From: Diaporthe sp. PMI_573
Lineage: Eukaryota; Ascomycota; Sordariomycetes; Diaporthales; Diaporthaceae
Direction: 5' to 3'
Length of the DNA: 64,000 nucleotides
Assembly (NCBI GenBank): GCA_021399435.1
Contig: JAJTUP010000005.1
Coordinates: 1,550,001 to 1,614,000 of the forward strand
In this document: positions 23,177 through 33,779 of the stretch, in pieces
How the letters are laid out: each line of letters opens with the position of its first letter
How positions within the stretch are numbered: the first letter of the stretch is position 1
The notes under the pieces: generated by a model
What the model was told of the DNA's origin: nothing
Databases searched by the model: none
What the model saw: only the letters and a program-made list of their open reading frames with translations
Program-made: the position numbers and the translations under genes

Positions 23177-23543
23177 GCAAAAGCCTAGGCAGCGCGTAAG
23201 AAAGAATTCTCCGGTCCTCAGCACGATTCTTTTCTTGGTGATAGGAACACAGCCTCAAATCTCAGGCGGATCGATCCGTAGTGGCCATTGGCCCAAGTCG
23301 TTTCTGCAGTCAGCAGAGGTCCATAGAAGGATTCACACTATGGCCTTGGCGACAACGGCCCAGGCAGTCCAGGCTGGCCCACAAGCGTAAACATGAGCCC
23401 ACTTGCGCAATCTACTTGGCATCATCGACTAGAAGGCTTTCTGGGTGGATGTTATAACATCTGGTTCCCGCGCGTACCTGCAGAGAGGATGTCGATCTGC
23501 GGTAGCGATTCCCGAACCTTAATTGTATCAAAGTGCTTGCAGG
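23177..23543. promoter_or_regulatory. Shared divergent promoter of two surface-protein genes
   Basis: The 367 bp between the assigned start codons of the pepsin-like gene (minus) and the GPI-anchored repeat protein (plus). No consensus TATA box is obvious. If the pepsin-like gene has an additional 5' exon the interval is shorter. Confidence 0.4.
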
Positions 23544-25443
23544 ATGATTGCAGCTCGCCACCAAATCCGGCCATGGGCCTGGATAGCATTAGTAGGTGCC
23601 CAGCAAGTTCGAGCCCTGAACTCGACCTTGGCCCCAACCACCACGTCCCTTTCGACCACCAGTGCCGCACCACCGAGCGTACCGGGCGTACCGGTCTGTG
23701 GGTTTGCAGCGAACCTTGCAATGGTGTATGACTGGAACAAAACAAATGCAGAGACGATAACTCACACAATCGTCCCTCATGTCACCACATATCCTAATGG
23801 TAGTGACGTGACAAGCCTGGAGACCATCACGGCCAGCGCACCTGAGGTGACAGACTTCGCACGCAACACCGCTGTGATAGACGGATGGTTTACGATGTAA
23901 GTGCTGTGTGCTTTTTTATTGGACCAAGCAAGGTATGACCAGGTACTCATCCGTTCACAGGACGTATCCAGAGACGTGGGTGAAGTACGTCGACTTCTGG
24001 TCAGCAAACTGCACAGAGCGCGACCTCAGTACCACCGACTACGACAGCAAGCTCCTTATGCCTGCTACCACAGACCCTGCCAAGTTCTTCTACACGGCAG
24101 ACCCCCTAGGCTGGAGCGTTGGCCCTAATCCAGCAACCGTGACACCGGCCATGATAGAATATCTGGCAGGGCTTGAGACTGTGGTCGAGCAAATGTCGGG
24201 CCAAGACTTAAGGACGTGCACATTTGCCACTTGTGCTCAGACAGCTGTCGGTCACTCGATGGTGTCCGCCTCTGTGCTGATACAGGCAACCGAGACCGCG
24301 GAAGCTTTACACTACACTGCCCCTGCTCCGTCGTCGACCGAACGCAGCACGGCAGAGGCGCCATCGTAAGTATCGAATGTCGCCCTAATGATGATTGGTG
24401 CTGACGGCAGATGCTTTAGCCCCCCTGAGACAACGGCAGTGCCCCCTTCAACACAGCAACCGCCCAGTCCTGCTCCTACGTCAGTGTCAAATCCTGACGA
24501 CACGCCGTCGCCTGAGCAGCCTTCTCCCTCTCAGGAAACACCAGTCTCTGAACAGCCGCCGTCTCAGAGTCAGCCCTCTGCCGAGCAGCCTGGTCAGTCT
24601 TCCGTTCAAGCACTTCCCTCGGAAGAGTCTCCCGTCCCGGAACAGCCGAACAATCCAGTGTCGTCTGTAGAGGTCACCATAATCACGGGAGAAGTCTCCA
24701 ACGGCGTGACTGCTATCAGGACACTTGTGGGCAGCAACGCCGCTCCCGCTGCTCCGGTCGAGACAACCTTTGTCCGCACGGTGACACCGGAAGGGCAGAC
24801 ACTAATTCAGACCGTAGTGTCTCCGGTCGCAACCGCCTCCCCAGGAGAGGTGACATTGGTGGAGACCATAACCTCCGATGGCCAGCCCATTGTTCAGACG
24901 CTGATCTCGATTCTGCCTACTCCTGACGTACAAGCCTCGGAAGTAACTCTCGTCAGGACGGCCACCTCAGACGGCAGCACGGTCCTGGAGACGGTGGTGT
25001 CGGTCTCGCAAGCTCCCGTGGGTGACAGTCAGGCTTCAGAAGTGACTCTGGTCGAGGCAGTCACGTCAGGCGGGAGCACGGTTTATGAGACGCTGATATC
25101 GATCGCGCCGGCATCGGGAGGAAGCAACCAAGCGTCGCAGGCATCGCAGGTGACTTTCTTGAGGACAGTGACCTCCAACGGGCAGACACAAGTGCAGACG
25201 GTCGTGTCGGCGGCACCAACAGGAAATGCGCCAGCACAGACGACCTTCACCAGGACCGTTGTATCAGACGGACAGACGTACTCGCAAACAGTCGTGTCCC
25301 CTCTCGCCAGCGGGACGCCCACCGGCTCGTCTGGCACGTCTTCCTCGGGCCAAGTTGTGACGGCTGGTGCTGACAACTTCGCGCCACTTGGCGTGACTGG
25401 CGGAATCATGGCGTTCTTTGTGGCGCTTTTGTTTGCGCTGTAG
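23544..25443 (+). CDS. GPI-anchored, repeat-rich surface protein
   Basis: Predicted cell-wall or plasma-membrane protein; no enzyme family recognised. Exons 23544-23896, 23961-24365 and 24411-25443 give 596 residues. The start ATG gives a signal peptide (MIAARHQIRPWAWIALVGAQQVRA, split here only as a description). Residues about 50-250 form a Cys-containing globular region (VCGFAANLA, ANCTERD, CTFATCAQT). A Pro/Ser/Gln-rich linker (about 255-340) leads to six to seven repeats of about 30 residues with the core VTLVxTxTSDGxTxxxTVVS. The C-terminus is a small-residue region plus hydrophobic tail (GVTGGIMAFFVALLFAL), a typical GPI-attachment signal. Both introns are GT-AG and keep phase. Divergent from the pepsin-like membrane gene. 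Confidence 0.8.
24756..25330 (+). repeat. Coding tandem repeats, about 90 bp per unit
   Basis: Six diverged in-frame copies of about 28-36 residues, each starting with a (V/T)TxxxT pattern and ending with a (T/L)(V/I)S pair, separated by Ala/Pro/Gly linkers. An additional degenerate copy lies just upstream (VEVTIITGEVSNG). Stalk-like repeats of this kind usually project a domain from the wall; that role is inference. Confidence 0.7.
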
Positions 25444-27426
25444 AAGTAAAAGTAATGTGGCCTGTATGATGGACGAGTATCACAAGTAATGTGTAGCATG
25501 GCATGACATGGCGTATTTGCTAGGCGTGGGAAGAGGTAGCATATGTAAATAATGAGCCAATAAGAGAATAAACAATGATACCCCCTACCCGCTCACCTTG
25601 GCTGCAATGTGGCGTGTACCGGTACTTGCTCGCGGTTTGCGGATATCGCTCTCGCTGTCGCGGCCTATGAGTTGGTGGTGAATATAGGATTGTATCATTA
25701 CCTATTGATTACTTCCGGGTAGCTTACACAATTTTCAGATATGCAAGGGGCGATGATCTGTTCTGTGGACTGAAGGTCAGGCATCTTTACATGTGTAAGA
25801 GCTACTTTGAGCGCACTACCTACCCTACGGTACTAGTAGTGACAATTGTATGTCATCCACCCTCCGACAATTAATATACCCTTTCCAGCTGGGGATTTGC
25901 GTCCACTATCGACCTTCAATATCTTGCCTCCGCTGGCGAAATCAAGAAGCAATGGAACGGGAAGCCGGATCACCTACACTTGACGAATGTTCCCTGCATA
26001 GGCTCATAATTTGGGTCAATTCCAAGGTCGATACTAGTTAATTCGTAATTCCCAGAACTCCTGGACTTTGGCGTTCGGAGGAAACAGTTCTAGACGAGAA
26101 GTAATTGTCAGAAGCACAAATACTGATCAAACGAGACGATGACTGCATGTGTGAAATGTGTCCGATACGCGAAATGTCTAGGCGTACACACTGCAGTGGC
26201 GCAAACGTGTGATGGAAGAGTTCTGTAAAACATGTGAACAGGCAGGCATGCTATGTGCCTTTGAGATCGTTGAAAAATGTGTCATTAGACTGTGTGCTCT
26301 TCGAGCCGATGTTTTCGGAGAGTCTGTCTGTCTTTTACGAGTTCTTTGGCAGGGTCACTGTTCGGTTAACCACGCGAGATCGACAGACACCCGAAAAGAA
26401 GCAGATACTCCCCAAACCCCTGTGTGAAACCGGTCGGGAACACATTTGTGTAAAGCTGAAGATGGGATTGCATATTTGGGCGGGTGCCAATCTTGTTAGT
26501 TTCCTGTAGGCAACATTTCCGGTAGTCCAAGAGAAGGTTGCCTTCAGTGCTAATTTGTCACAGCGATAACGCCGCGTTTGTCCTAAATGATGATTTGGTG
26601 AGGTACCGGAGCCAATCAGTGACACTGTGAACGTCTGCCGAGTAGGCATAATAACCTCAGTAACATTCTTCATCTTGGGGCATGGGTAAATGAGCGACAT
26701 AAATGAGCGACATCCCATCATCCGAAGCAACCCTGTGCTTGGCAATAGGTACGAGACTCGATCCTCGACGACGCTCGAAACTTGAAGCATCCAGAACGCC
26801 CGCCCGTAGTAACTTTGCACAGCAACACCTAGAAAAACCCAGCAATGCCAGCATCTCTACAAACAAAGGACAACCCTTGACACACAAAGACCAATGCTCA
26901 GCAGCTATCGGAGCTGCTGGCACTGCGCGCAACGGCACAAGGTATCTAAGAAAGTGTTGCCCAGAAACACGCAACACCCGCAAGAGAAAAGCTGGCCAGC
27001 GTATCTTACAGTAAGCAAGAGTCAAAGGGCGCCCAATTCCTATTGCCGAGTAAACAATAGGTACATATGGTGGCCGGACTGGTAGGCTGAGGCCGGATGA
27101 AAAACGTTTAGGCTGAATGGGTGTCGCGGCCTTGAATGTGATGATGCTGATCAAACCACTAAACGTTGTTGCACAAGTCATGATGTGTACATCCACTGCA
27201 ATTTCTTTTCCAATAATGCCAACGAAGAGGTTAGGGGCGAATGAGTGAGTGAAAGATATTTCCACGACAATTGAATCGGCTTGGGGTTTGTACTCTGATT
27301 TCTAGCAACCGCATTCTTCCCGATCGTCTTCAGCAATTGATAGTACAGCTTTTGGGTACATGCCGTCAACAGTAGCTTCGGGATATCTCCTGCTAACTAC
27401 TGATAAAATCTAAGAAACTTCTTGAG
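25444..27426. other. 2-kb gene-free region
   Basis: Comparatively AT-rich in its left half. A 202-codon open frame on the minus strand (26657-27265) has no recognisable feature and is probably chance. No RNA gene or transposon ends were seen. Confidence 0.45.
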
Positions 27427-27580
27427 ATGGCTGAGCGGAAGAACGAGGCTGCGATACTTCCCGATGTCTCGTGGACTCTTGGGGCAGTGACCATCTGCAT
27501 GAGCACCGCTCGGATCTGGGTTCGGTGGACCATAGTTCGACACACCGGTTGGGATGGTTTATTCAATACATTGGCAACAG
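27427..27580 (+). pseudogene. Fragment of a fungal rhodopsin-like (Pth11-related) membrane protein
   Basis: From an ATG at 27427 the frame encodes SWTLGAVTICMSTARIWVRW and then VRHTGWDGLFNTLATVC. This matches the start of fungal seven-helix proteins of the rhodopsin/Pth11-like family: first helix, then an RxGWDD-like loop and second helix. After about 50 residues the similarity stops. Neither the continuation in frame nor a splice to the downstream ATG at 27641 gives more of the family. Best read as a truncated relic, or possibly the first exon of a gene I cannot follow. The short length makes the family call tentative. Confidence 0.35.
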
Positions 27581-27640
27581 TCTGTAGCTTGATCTCCTCT
27601 CATCCGTTGCTCCACCCGTGACTCACCTCCGTTCTCTAGA

Positions 27641-28469
27641 TGCCGGCTGTTTTATGTTCGGTGCTCGTCCCAGTGGCCCCGAAGTCCAGTACGGAAGATC
27701 CGTTTCTTGTGCCGGTCAAAACGCCCGAATCATTCCCCAGCCAAATTAAATCGATTGCCAGATTTGTGGCGCAGAGGTAAGGTGGCGTTGTCTTTTGATG
27801 ATCAACAAAGTAAAGCGTCTTGCCTGAAATATCAGACCTGACAATTCAGTAGATGGACTCAATCAATAATACCATGAACACTGGAGACGTCGAAAGGTGG
27901 GGCCCAGTCGCGCGATTCCAGAAGTTTCCGCGGTTGACAAATGGCCAATGGACTGCACTTTGCTCCGCGGTAAGAACAGGCCGAAGCTGGGCGTACCTGC
28001 GGGCTGTGGGCGGGGTCCCCCCCTGTAACACAGTAAGCTTGCCGACTTCACAGGCCGGACGAAGCTCACCTCACCACACCTCACCTTGCCGCACACGCAG
28101 CCCTCCCCCGCGCCTTCCGATGCTGCGCAACCCGTGGCACACACGTACATACCTAAACCAGACTGCGTGCAGCCCGGCCTCACCTGCCTGCCTTATATAC
28201 AAGACCCGTGCTCCTGTATCCCACCGTACTGCCGCCGTATCGTACCGTAGCTGCTCGCGGTAGTGTGACCCGCCTGCCTTGTGCCCTCTGCCGCCTGCCG
28301 TTGAAGCTCGGGACGACGACAGTGCTCACCCGCTCACCCGCCTTCTCACCCAGCTTTGCCCGACTGACCTAGAACCTGACCTGCAGTCCTCATCCCAAGT
28401 TACCTACCTACCTGCTGAGACAACCCACTTACATCAATCACATCGCTCCGTTCGATCCGCCCGAGAGAC
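27641..28469. other. Intergenic region: CHIP promoter and leader
   Basis: From about 28050 the sequence becomes strongly CT- and CCT-rich up to the ATG at 28470, as is common for fungal housekeeping promoters and leaders. No separate gene is supported. Confidence 0.5.
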
Positions 28470-29357
28470 ATGGCGGTACAGGAAGCTGCTGCCCTCAAGG
28501 ACCAGGGGAACAAGCGCTTCATGAGAGGCGACTATGGAGGCGCAGAGGCTTTGTACTCCCAGGCGTAAGTCCCCTTCCCCTGTTTCCTCCCCACGAATTG
28601 CCCCGAGCCGACGCGCCACCTCCGCGACCACAGGATCATCGCCGACCCCAAAGACCCCAAGATCTACACCAACCGCGCCCTGGCACGCATAAAACTCCAA
28701 CGCTGGGAGGATGCCATCTTGGACTGCCACACATGCCTCGCCTTCTCCCCAGACAACATGAAGGCCCACTTCCTGGTCGCCCAGGCCCAGGTCGAGCTCA
28801 AGTACTTTGACGACGCCCTCCACAACGTCAAGCGCGCCCACGAACTCGCTGCCAAGACTGGCGACAAGTCTCTCACCGCCATCACACAGCTGGTCCTGCG
28901 GTGCAAGAAGGAGCGCTGGGACGACAAGGAGAAGCGCCGCCTGCGCGAGAACTCCACTCTCGAGCGCGAGGTGCTCGAGATGCTCGACAGGGAGCGCGCA
29001 CAGGCCCTGGCCCAGTGCGCCGACGACTACGAGCTCAAGGACGTCACCGCTGAATGGGACGCCAGGATCGCCGGGATGAAGAGCACCTTCCAGCTGGCGA
29101 GGGGCGAGCAGGGCAAGAGGAGAGAGGTCCCCGACTGGGCCGTCGACGACATCACCTTCGGGATCATGGTCGACCCTGTCATCACCAAGACGGGCAAGAC
29201 CTACGAGAGGTCGAGCATCCTCGAGCACCTCAAGCGTTCCAAGACGGACCCCGTCACGAGGGAGCACCTGGACCCGGCTGACCTGCGGCCCAACCTCGAC
29301 CTGAGGGATGCCTGCGAGGACTTTTTAGAGAACAACGGGTGGGCCGTCGACTGGTAG
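28470..29357 (+). CDS. CHIP: CHIP-type TPR/U-box E3 ubiquitin ligase
   Basis: Chaperone-linked ubiquitin ligase: TPRs bind the EEVD tails of Hsp70 or Hsp90, and the U-box recruits an E2 to mark unfolded clients. Exons 28470-28564 and 28634-29357 give 272 residues (human CHIP 303). The N-terminus has the TPR start ALKDQGNKRFMRGDYGGAEALYSQA, split by the intron, then YTNRALARIKLQRWEDAILDC and a third TPR to about residue 110. A charged helical hairpin follows (about 115-195). The U-box is VDDITFGIMVDPVITKTGKTYERSSI and DPVTREHL (about 200-272). Start, intron and stop are unambiguous. Confidence 0.92.
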
Positions 29358-30757
29358 GATCCTGTCGACACGAGCACCCTCGCGCCCCAACCCTCCCCAT
29401 GGCGCTGCCTGGTGTGCAGGACCTGGCTGGGCCTGAGGCGCCGGGCCAAGACGCCGCGGCCGCAGAGTGGGCGGCCACGGCTTCCATAGGCGCCCCATCG
29501 TCTATACTCCTGCTTATAGAATACCACTATCACCACCTTGGATCGACGTGTTAGTTTGCGGCATACAACATTGCATGGCGTACACGGCGCTCTGGTGGTA
29601 TCAAGTTGATTCCGAGATATCTGGGCATGGATAACGCCTGTACAGGTAGCGGCAAGACGGTTTGTCTCTGTTCAGACTCGGGAATAGGTGGATGGGATGG
29701 CCCGCTACATAGTATTGAGCTCCAATGACTCCACTTGGTTTAATTGATCGCGCGCGTCCCTAGGTAATTTCAGCTTTGTCTCCATTCTTGGAACCGTCTC
29801 TCGCCCTTTCTTCGTGTGTGAATCGCCATGGAGGCATGGCATGGGAATTCGATGTGAAAGAATGAGGGAGCATCCATACGGTATATGAAATGGGCATGTA
29901 AAAAAACAATTGACCTATTGTATTGAAAACCTGGCAAAGTGCACAGATATCAAGACTGGGGGTTACCACTACTGTATCAACCTATAGGTCGTCAATCTAT
30001 TGGCTGTTGAGGCAGGAGAATAACCGACTTTTTTCATAGACAGGAGTGTGGGAGACGTTTAGAAATCTTGATAAGAGGGCAATGATTGACTATTCATGCC
30101 TTTAGATTCCCAGTTTACATAATATAAATATTATAGAATGTAATGATTTTGAGGAAGTGAATGTTCTTCGAGATGTATCCGTAGAGTTTGTCCCCCAGCT
30201 GCTCCCCAGCGTTGCCTTGTTTGTTTCTCCCAGTGTGAAGTTAGCCAGGATGCACATATTAATTACAGTTGCTCACACCCGTATCCTCTTGGACTTTCAG
30301 AGAGTGACAGCAAAATGACTAAACCTACCCGCTGACGAGCAGTCGACGAGCTCGGAGAGTTTTGTCTTCGGAGCTTCGGTGACGGCGAAATCAGCAAGAA
30401 GACGGCAAGTGTTCAGAGCAGAGCACAGAGCTGGCGGGATTGGGTTGGGCCGTTCTTGCTTACAATAGGTAGCGATAGTCAGCTTGGTTGTCGAGTTGAT
30501 GTAGGTTTGGTGGGGTCAGCATTGCTGTGCTTACACAGCAGGTATTTGCTCCGACCGCTCGGTCACCGTGTTTGCCACACTCATATAAAGACATGATGTG
30601 ATTCTGATTGTTGAATTGCATGAGCCAATTGGCTCTGTTCGCGCAGACAGAGAACTTCTGCGTCAATACTAGAATTCAATATTCGACCCACAAATTTCAT
30701 GCTGAAATTCTTCCGAGTGGATTTTGAACAGACCCGGCCTCGCCTGATTTGACCAAG
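29358..30757. other. Intergenic region, nothing recognised
   Basis: AT-rich around 29.9-30.2 kb. It presumably holds the CHIP 3' end and the promoter of the oxidoreductase. No gene, RNA or repeat is supported. Confidence 0.5.
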
Positions 30758-31765
30758 ATGGGCGGAGAGGTAGACGCCTGGACGTTCACCCATGGGGGGT
30801 TTCCAAAGGCGCTGCAGCAGTCGACCCTACCACCTGATAATGCGCCATTGAAACCTTCAGAGATTCGTGTCGAAACATGTGCCGCATCCATAAACCCCGT
30901 CGACGCCCAGCTGATGGGATTCCCGCTGTGGCCCTACCTCCCAAGCTTCATGATGCCCTCGCGTAAGGGCGTGGCCGAGGACTTCTCAGGCATAGTCCAA
31001 GAAGCAGGACCAGACTCGGGCTTCAAGCCCGGCGACGAAGTCCTGGGCATCTCCCCGTTTCTCCCTGGTGGCACCCTCCAGAAGAGCATGCGCCTAGACA
31101 CCAAGAAGGGCTCCGTAGTAATCCCAAAGCCCGCCGACTGGTCGTGGGAACAAGCCGCAGCACTTCCTCTCGTCTGGCTCACGGCGCGGACCACCATCGC
31201 GGAGGTCGAGCGATACGTCAAGAACGGCAGGGTCGCGGTGCTGGGCGGGAGCTCTGCCACCGGAATGTATGCTGTGCATATCGCAGCGCGCCGGGGATGG
31301 ACGGTGGCGGCCTCGTGCTCCGGCCGCAATGCCGACTTTGTGCGCGGCATGGGCGCGACCGAGACCGTCGACTACACGACCGAGAGCGTTCCTGGTCGTC
31401 TCAGAGAGTTCGCACCCGACGTCATCATCGATTGCGTCGGCGGAACCGGGTGCCTGGGTTTTGCCAAGAGGTATGTTACCATTGTCGGCGACAAGACCAA
31501 CCGGTTCACGATGGGCGGCGCAAATACCTACCTATGGAACCCTCAGATGGTGTTGCGTGCCCTGCTTGGGAGGATAGGTCTCGGCCCGTCGTACAGTTGT
31601 GTCAATCTTGAATTCAAGTACCCTTTCCTGGAGGAAGTCCTAAGCCTGCCCAAGGAGAAGATAATTATCGACAGCACCTTTGGCTTCGACCAAGTCAGGG
31701 AAGCGTTCGACAGGCTTAATACTGGGCGCACAAGGGGCAAGGTCATAGTTAGGATTAATACTTAA
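30758..31765 (+). CDS. MDR-superfamily NAD(P)H oxidoreductase (quinone oxidoreductase-like, zinc-free)
   Basis: Reductase of the medium-chain dehydrogenase superfamily; likely acts on a quinone, enone or similar carbonyl compound. The single exon encodes 335 residues from the ATG at 30758 (MGGEVDAWTF). The N-terminal GroES-like half has the conserved CAASINPVDAQL and FSGIVQEAG...FKPGDEVLGI. The nucleotide-binding loop is VLGGSSATGMYAVHIAA (about residue 165), and the C-terminus ends GKVIVRINT. The Cys/His zinc ligands of alcohol dehydrogenases are absent, as expected for quinone-oxidoreductase types such as RTN4IP1 and enoyl reductases. No biosynthetic partner gene lies beside it. Substrate unknown. 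Confidence 0.87.
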   Translation: MGGEVDAWTFTHGGFPKALQQSTLPPDNAPLKPSEIRVETCAASINPVDAQLMGFPLWPYLPSFMMPSRKGVAEDFSGIVQEAGPDSGFKPGDEVLGISPFLPGGTLQKSMRLDTKKGSVVIPKPADWSWEQAAALPLVWLTARTTIAEVERYVKNGRVAVLGGSSATGMYAVHIAARRGWTVAASCSGRNADFVRGMGATETVDYTTESVPGRLREFAPDVIIDCVGGTGCLGFAKRYVTIVGDKTNRFTMGGANTYLWNPQMVLRALLGRIGLGPSYSCVNLEFKYPFLEEVLSLPKEKIIIDSTFGFDQVREAFDRLNTGRTRGKVIVRINT

Positions 31766-32135
31766 AGATGGTCCTGGCGACTTCGAACATTCACGACTGG
31801 ATGACCCGAGGATGGGACTTGGAATTGGAGGTGTGCTCTGGTGTATATACCAAGATATGACATTGATAGTCTGAATCATCGCATGATATTTTAAACCCGG
31901 AGCTGAGACCCGCAGAAGCAGGAACTCTCACCCATACTGTTGACCTAGTGGAGCCTAGGGTGATCCCCCAGACAATGTCCTGCCTCCAGAGGTTCCCGGC
32001 GAAATCCCTGTAGATAGGTTGTAAGAGAATATGAGGGTCGCAATTCGATGCGCTAAGCCACCAAGAAGATGCCCAAAACAGCCCAAAAAAAAACATCTAG
32101 AATTATACCACCTCGTCTCTCAGGGAACCCACGCT
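31766..32135. other. 3' flanks of convergent oxidoreductase and GTPase genes
   Basis: A 370-bp gap between stop codons with a short A-run near 32087. Nothing else recognised. Confidence 0.5.
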
Positions 32136-33779
32136 TCATAAGGACCGTGTAGGATGGCTTTCCGCAGAGCCACGTGGGCCCTCACCACCACGAGCCTCTT
32201 CAGAAGTCAATATCCTCCGCATGCGGTCCATGAAGCTCTCCCGACGCGGAATGCTCTCGCGGCCAGGAGCGTTCTGGACGGACGCAGGCCGTTCGAGGTG
32301 GGCTGCATGCCCCTGCCCGTCAAGCTTGGTCTCCAGAACCAGGTGTCCGTGGTTTCCCGCTCCCCGAACAAGCCCTGCGCCGTGGGTTAGCCGGTCCACC
32401 GATCTCGACGACCGGCTGACACTGGCACGCTTCTGCTGCTCGGCCTCGTGCTTCTGCCGACACCTCTTCGCGAGCTCTTCCGTGGAGGGCGTGGCGCTCC
32501 GACCCATCTTCTTCAGCACCGAGCGCACGACCGCCTCGAATGCCTCTTCGACGTTCGCCCCCGTCCTGGCGCTCGTCTCGAAGAACGGGACCTGCAGTTC
32601 CAGCGACCGGGCCAGGTCCTCACCCTCCGATTTGGGGATCGACCTCCCTGGCTTGGCCTTGCTGACTGGAGCCTCTAGGCTCGCCGGTTCAAGGGCCGCG
32701 CGTTCTTTGTCCTCCTCGACGGCCTTTCCGACAACCTGGAGCCACCGCTCGACGGTCTCGGAGCTTTCAGCGTGAGATGGCTTCGGTCTTCCGGTGATCC
32801 CCAGGGTCGCGCCGAGCTTGAACTCATCGTGTTGTTCGCGGTGCATGGCGTCCCCAAAGACAGCTAGAGCTGACTCGCAGTCATCGTCAAAGTCATCGTC
32901 CTGCTCGAGCAGCTCATCCTCCTCCGCCGTCTTCTCAGTCGGGTCACAGTCCCCATCGCCAATATCGGCCTTGTTGCCCACCAGCGCAATAACGACACCG
33001 CCGCCTGAGCCCTTCCCAGCCTCCACATCCTCCTCAGGCCCGACCAGTCCGCCGCCTGGGCTAAAGAAGCTCATCACGCTGTTCCTTCTCTGCATTGAAG
33101 ATCCAGTCGGAGTTCCGGAATGCCTTCTAGGCGCGTGCGACCTCTGTCTCTTGTGGTGATTGCTGCCGTTGCTGTCAACAAGCGAAACTTCCGCATGGAG
33201 CTCCCGGACCCTGTCGAAGCTCCTCCGGTCCGAGACATCGTACACGAGGAGCACGGCGTCGCATTCACCCTTGTTGAGGACGTGCTGCCGCACCTTGGCG
33301 GACTGCAGGGCTGGGTAGTTGACAATCTCCACCAGGTAAGTGTTGGCTCTGTGTGTGCACTTGGAACATGGCTGTGGCCTGAGTGGTTCGAGGTCGTTGC
33401 CGAAAGATGGCGAGATTGGTATGCTCGTCGTGCTGGTATTGAGTGTCGATGTCGTGCTCACGAAAGAGATTGGCGACACTGGGTCCGAGATGGGGCTTGC
33501 TGGACCTGCCGAGTCTGGTGGTGATAGGAGAGAAGGGGTGGAAGCCTGGAAGTCTGTCGAGACGCGTAGTTCGGGAAGCTTCGATGATCTGGAGCCGCCA
33601 TCGCTCGACGGTTTTGGCTCGAGGGTGAGGAAGCGTCGACTGCATAGTGTGAGGGATGGGTCGTAAGGAGGAGGGAACTGGGATGTCGTAAACCTCGACT
33701 CCAGGCAGTTCTTGCCGGCACCTGCTGTACCTATCACCAGAATTCTGACCGTGGGATTTGCAGTGGTCTCCTTTGCCAT
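32136..33779 (-). CDS. Atypical Ras-like GTPase with large insertions
   Basis: Single exon, 547 residues, about three times a normal Ras protein. G1 is GTAGAGKN (17-24), with Asn where Ras-type P-loops have Ser or Thr after Lys. A Ser/Pro-rich insertion (about 55-135) follows the switch-I area. The position of the DxxG motif reads VEIVNYPALQ (149-158), so the catalytic Asp and Gly are missing. DAVLLVYDVSDRRSFDRVREL (174-194) is strongly Ras-like. A second insertion precedes the guanine-specificity motif NKAD (269-272), and a third, acidic one precedes ETSA (401-404). The tail (about 430-547) is basic and Ser/Arg-rich and lacks a CAAX box. Probably a GTP-binding scaffold with weak or no hydrolysis; cellular role unknown. 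Confidence 0.8.
   Translation of the reverse strand: MAKETTANPTVRILVIGTAGAGKNCLESRFTTSQFPPPYDPSLTLCSRRFLTLEPKPSSDGGSRSSKLPELRVSTDFQASTPSLLSPPDSAGPASPISDPVSPISFVSTTSTLNTSTTSIPISPSFGNDLEPLRPQPCSKCTHRANTYLVEIVNYPALQSAKVRQHVLNKGECDAVLLVYDVSDRRSFDRVRELHAEVSLVDSNGSNHHKRQRSHAPRRHSGTPTGSSMQRRNSVMSFFSPGGGLVGPEEDVEAGKGSGGGVVIALVGNKADIGDGDCDPTEKTAEEDELLEQDDDFDDDCESALAVFGDAMHREQHDEFKLGATLGITGRPKPSHAESSETVERWLQVVGKAVEEDKERAALEPASLEAPVSKAKPGRSIPKSEGEDLARSLELQVPFFETSARTGANVEEAFEAVVRSVLKKMGRSATPSTEELAKRCRQKHEAEQQKRASVSRSSRSVDRLTHGAGLVRGAGNHGHLVLETKLDGQGHAAHLERPASVQNAPGRESIPRRESFMDRMRRILTSEEARGGEGPRGSAESHPTRSL

Noticed and set aside
26657..27265. 202-codon open frame on the minus strand
   Set aside because: No motif, domain or plausible composition, and competing frames on the plus strand; part of a gene-poor stretch. 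Probably chance.
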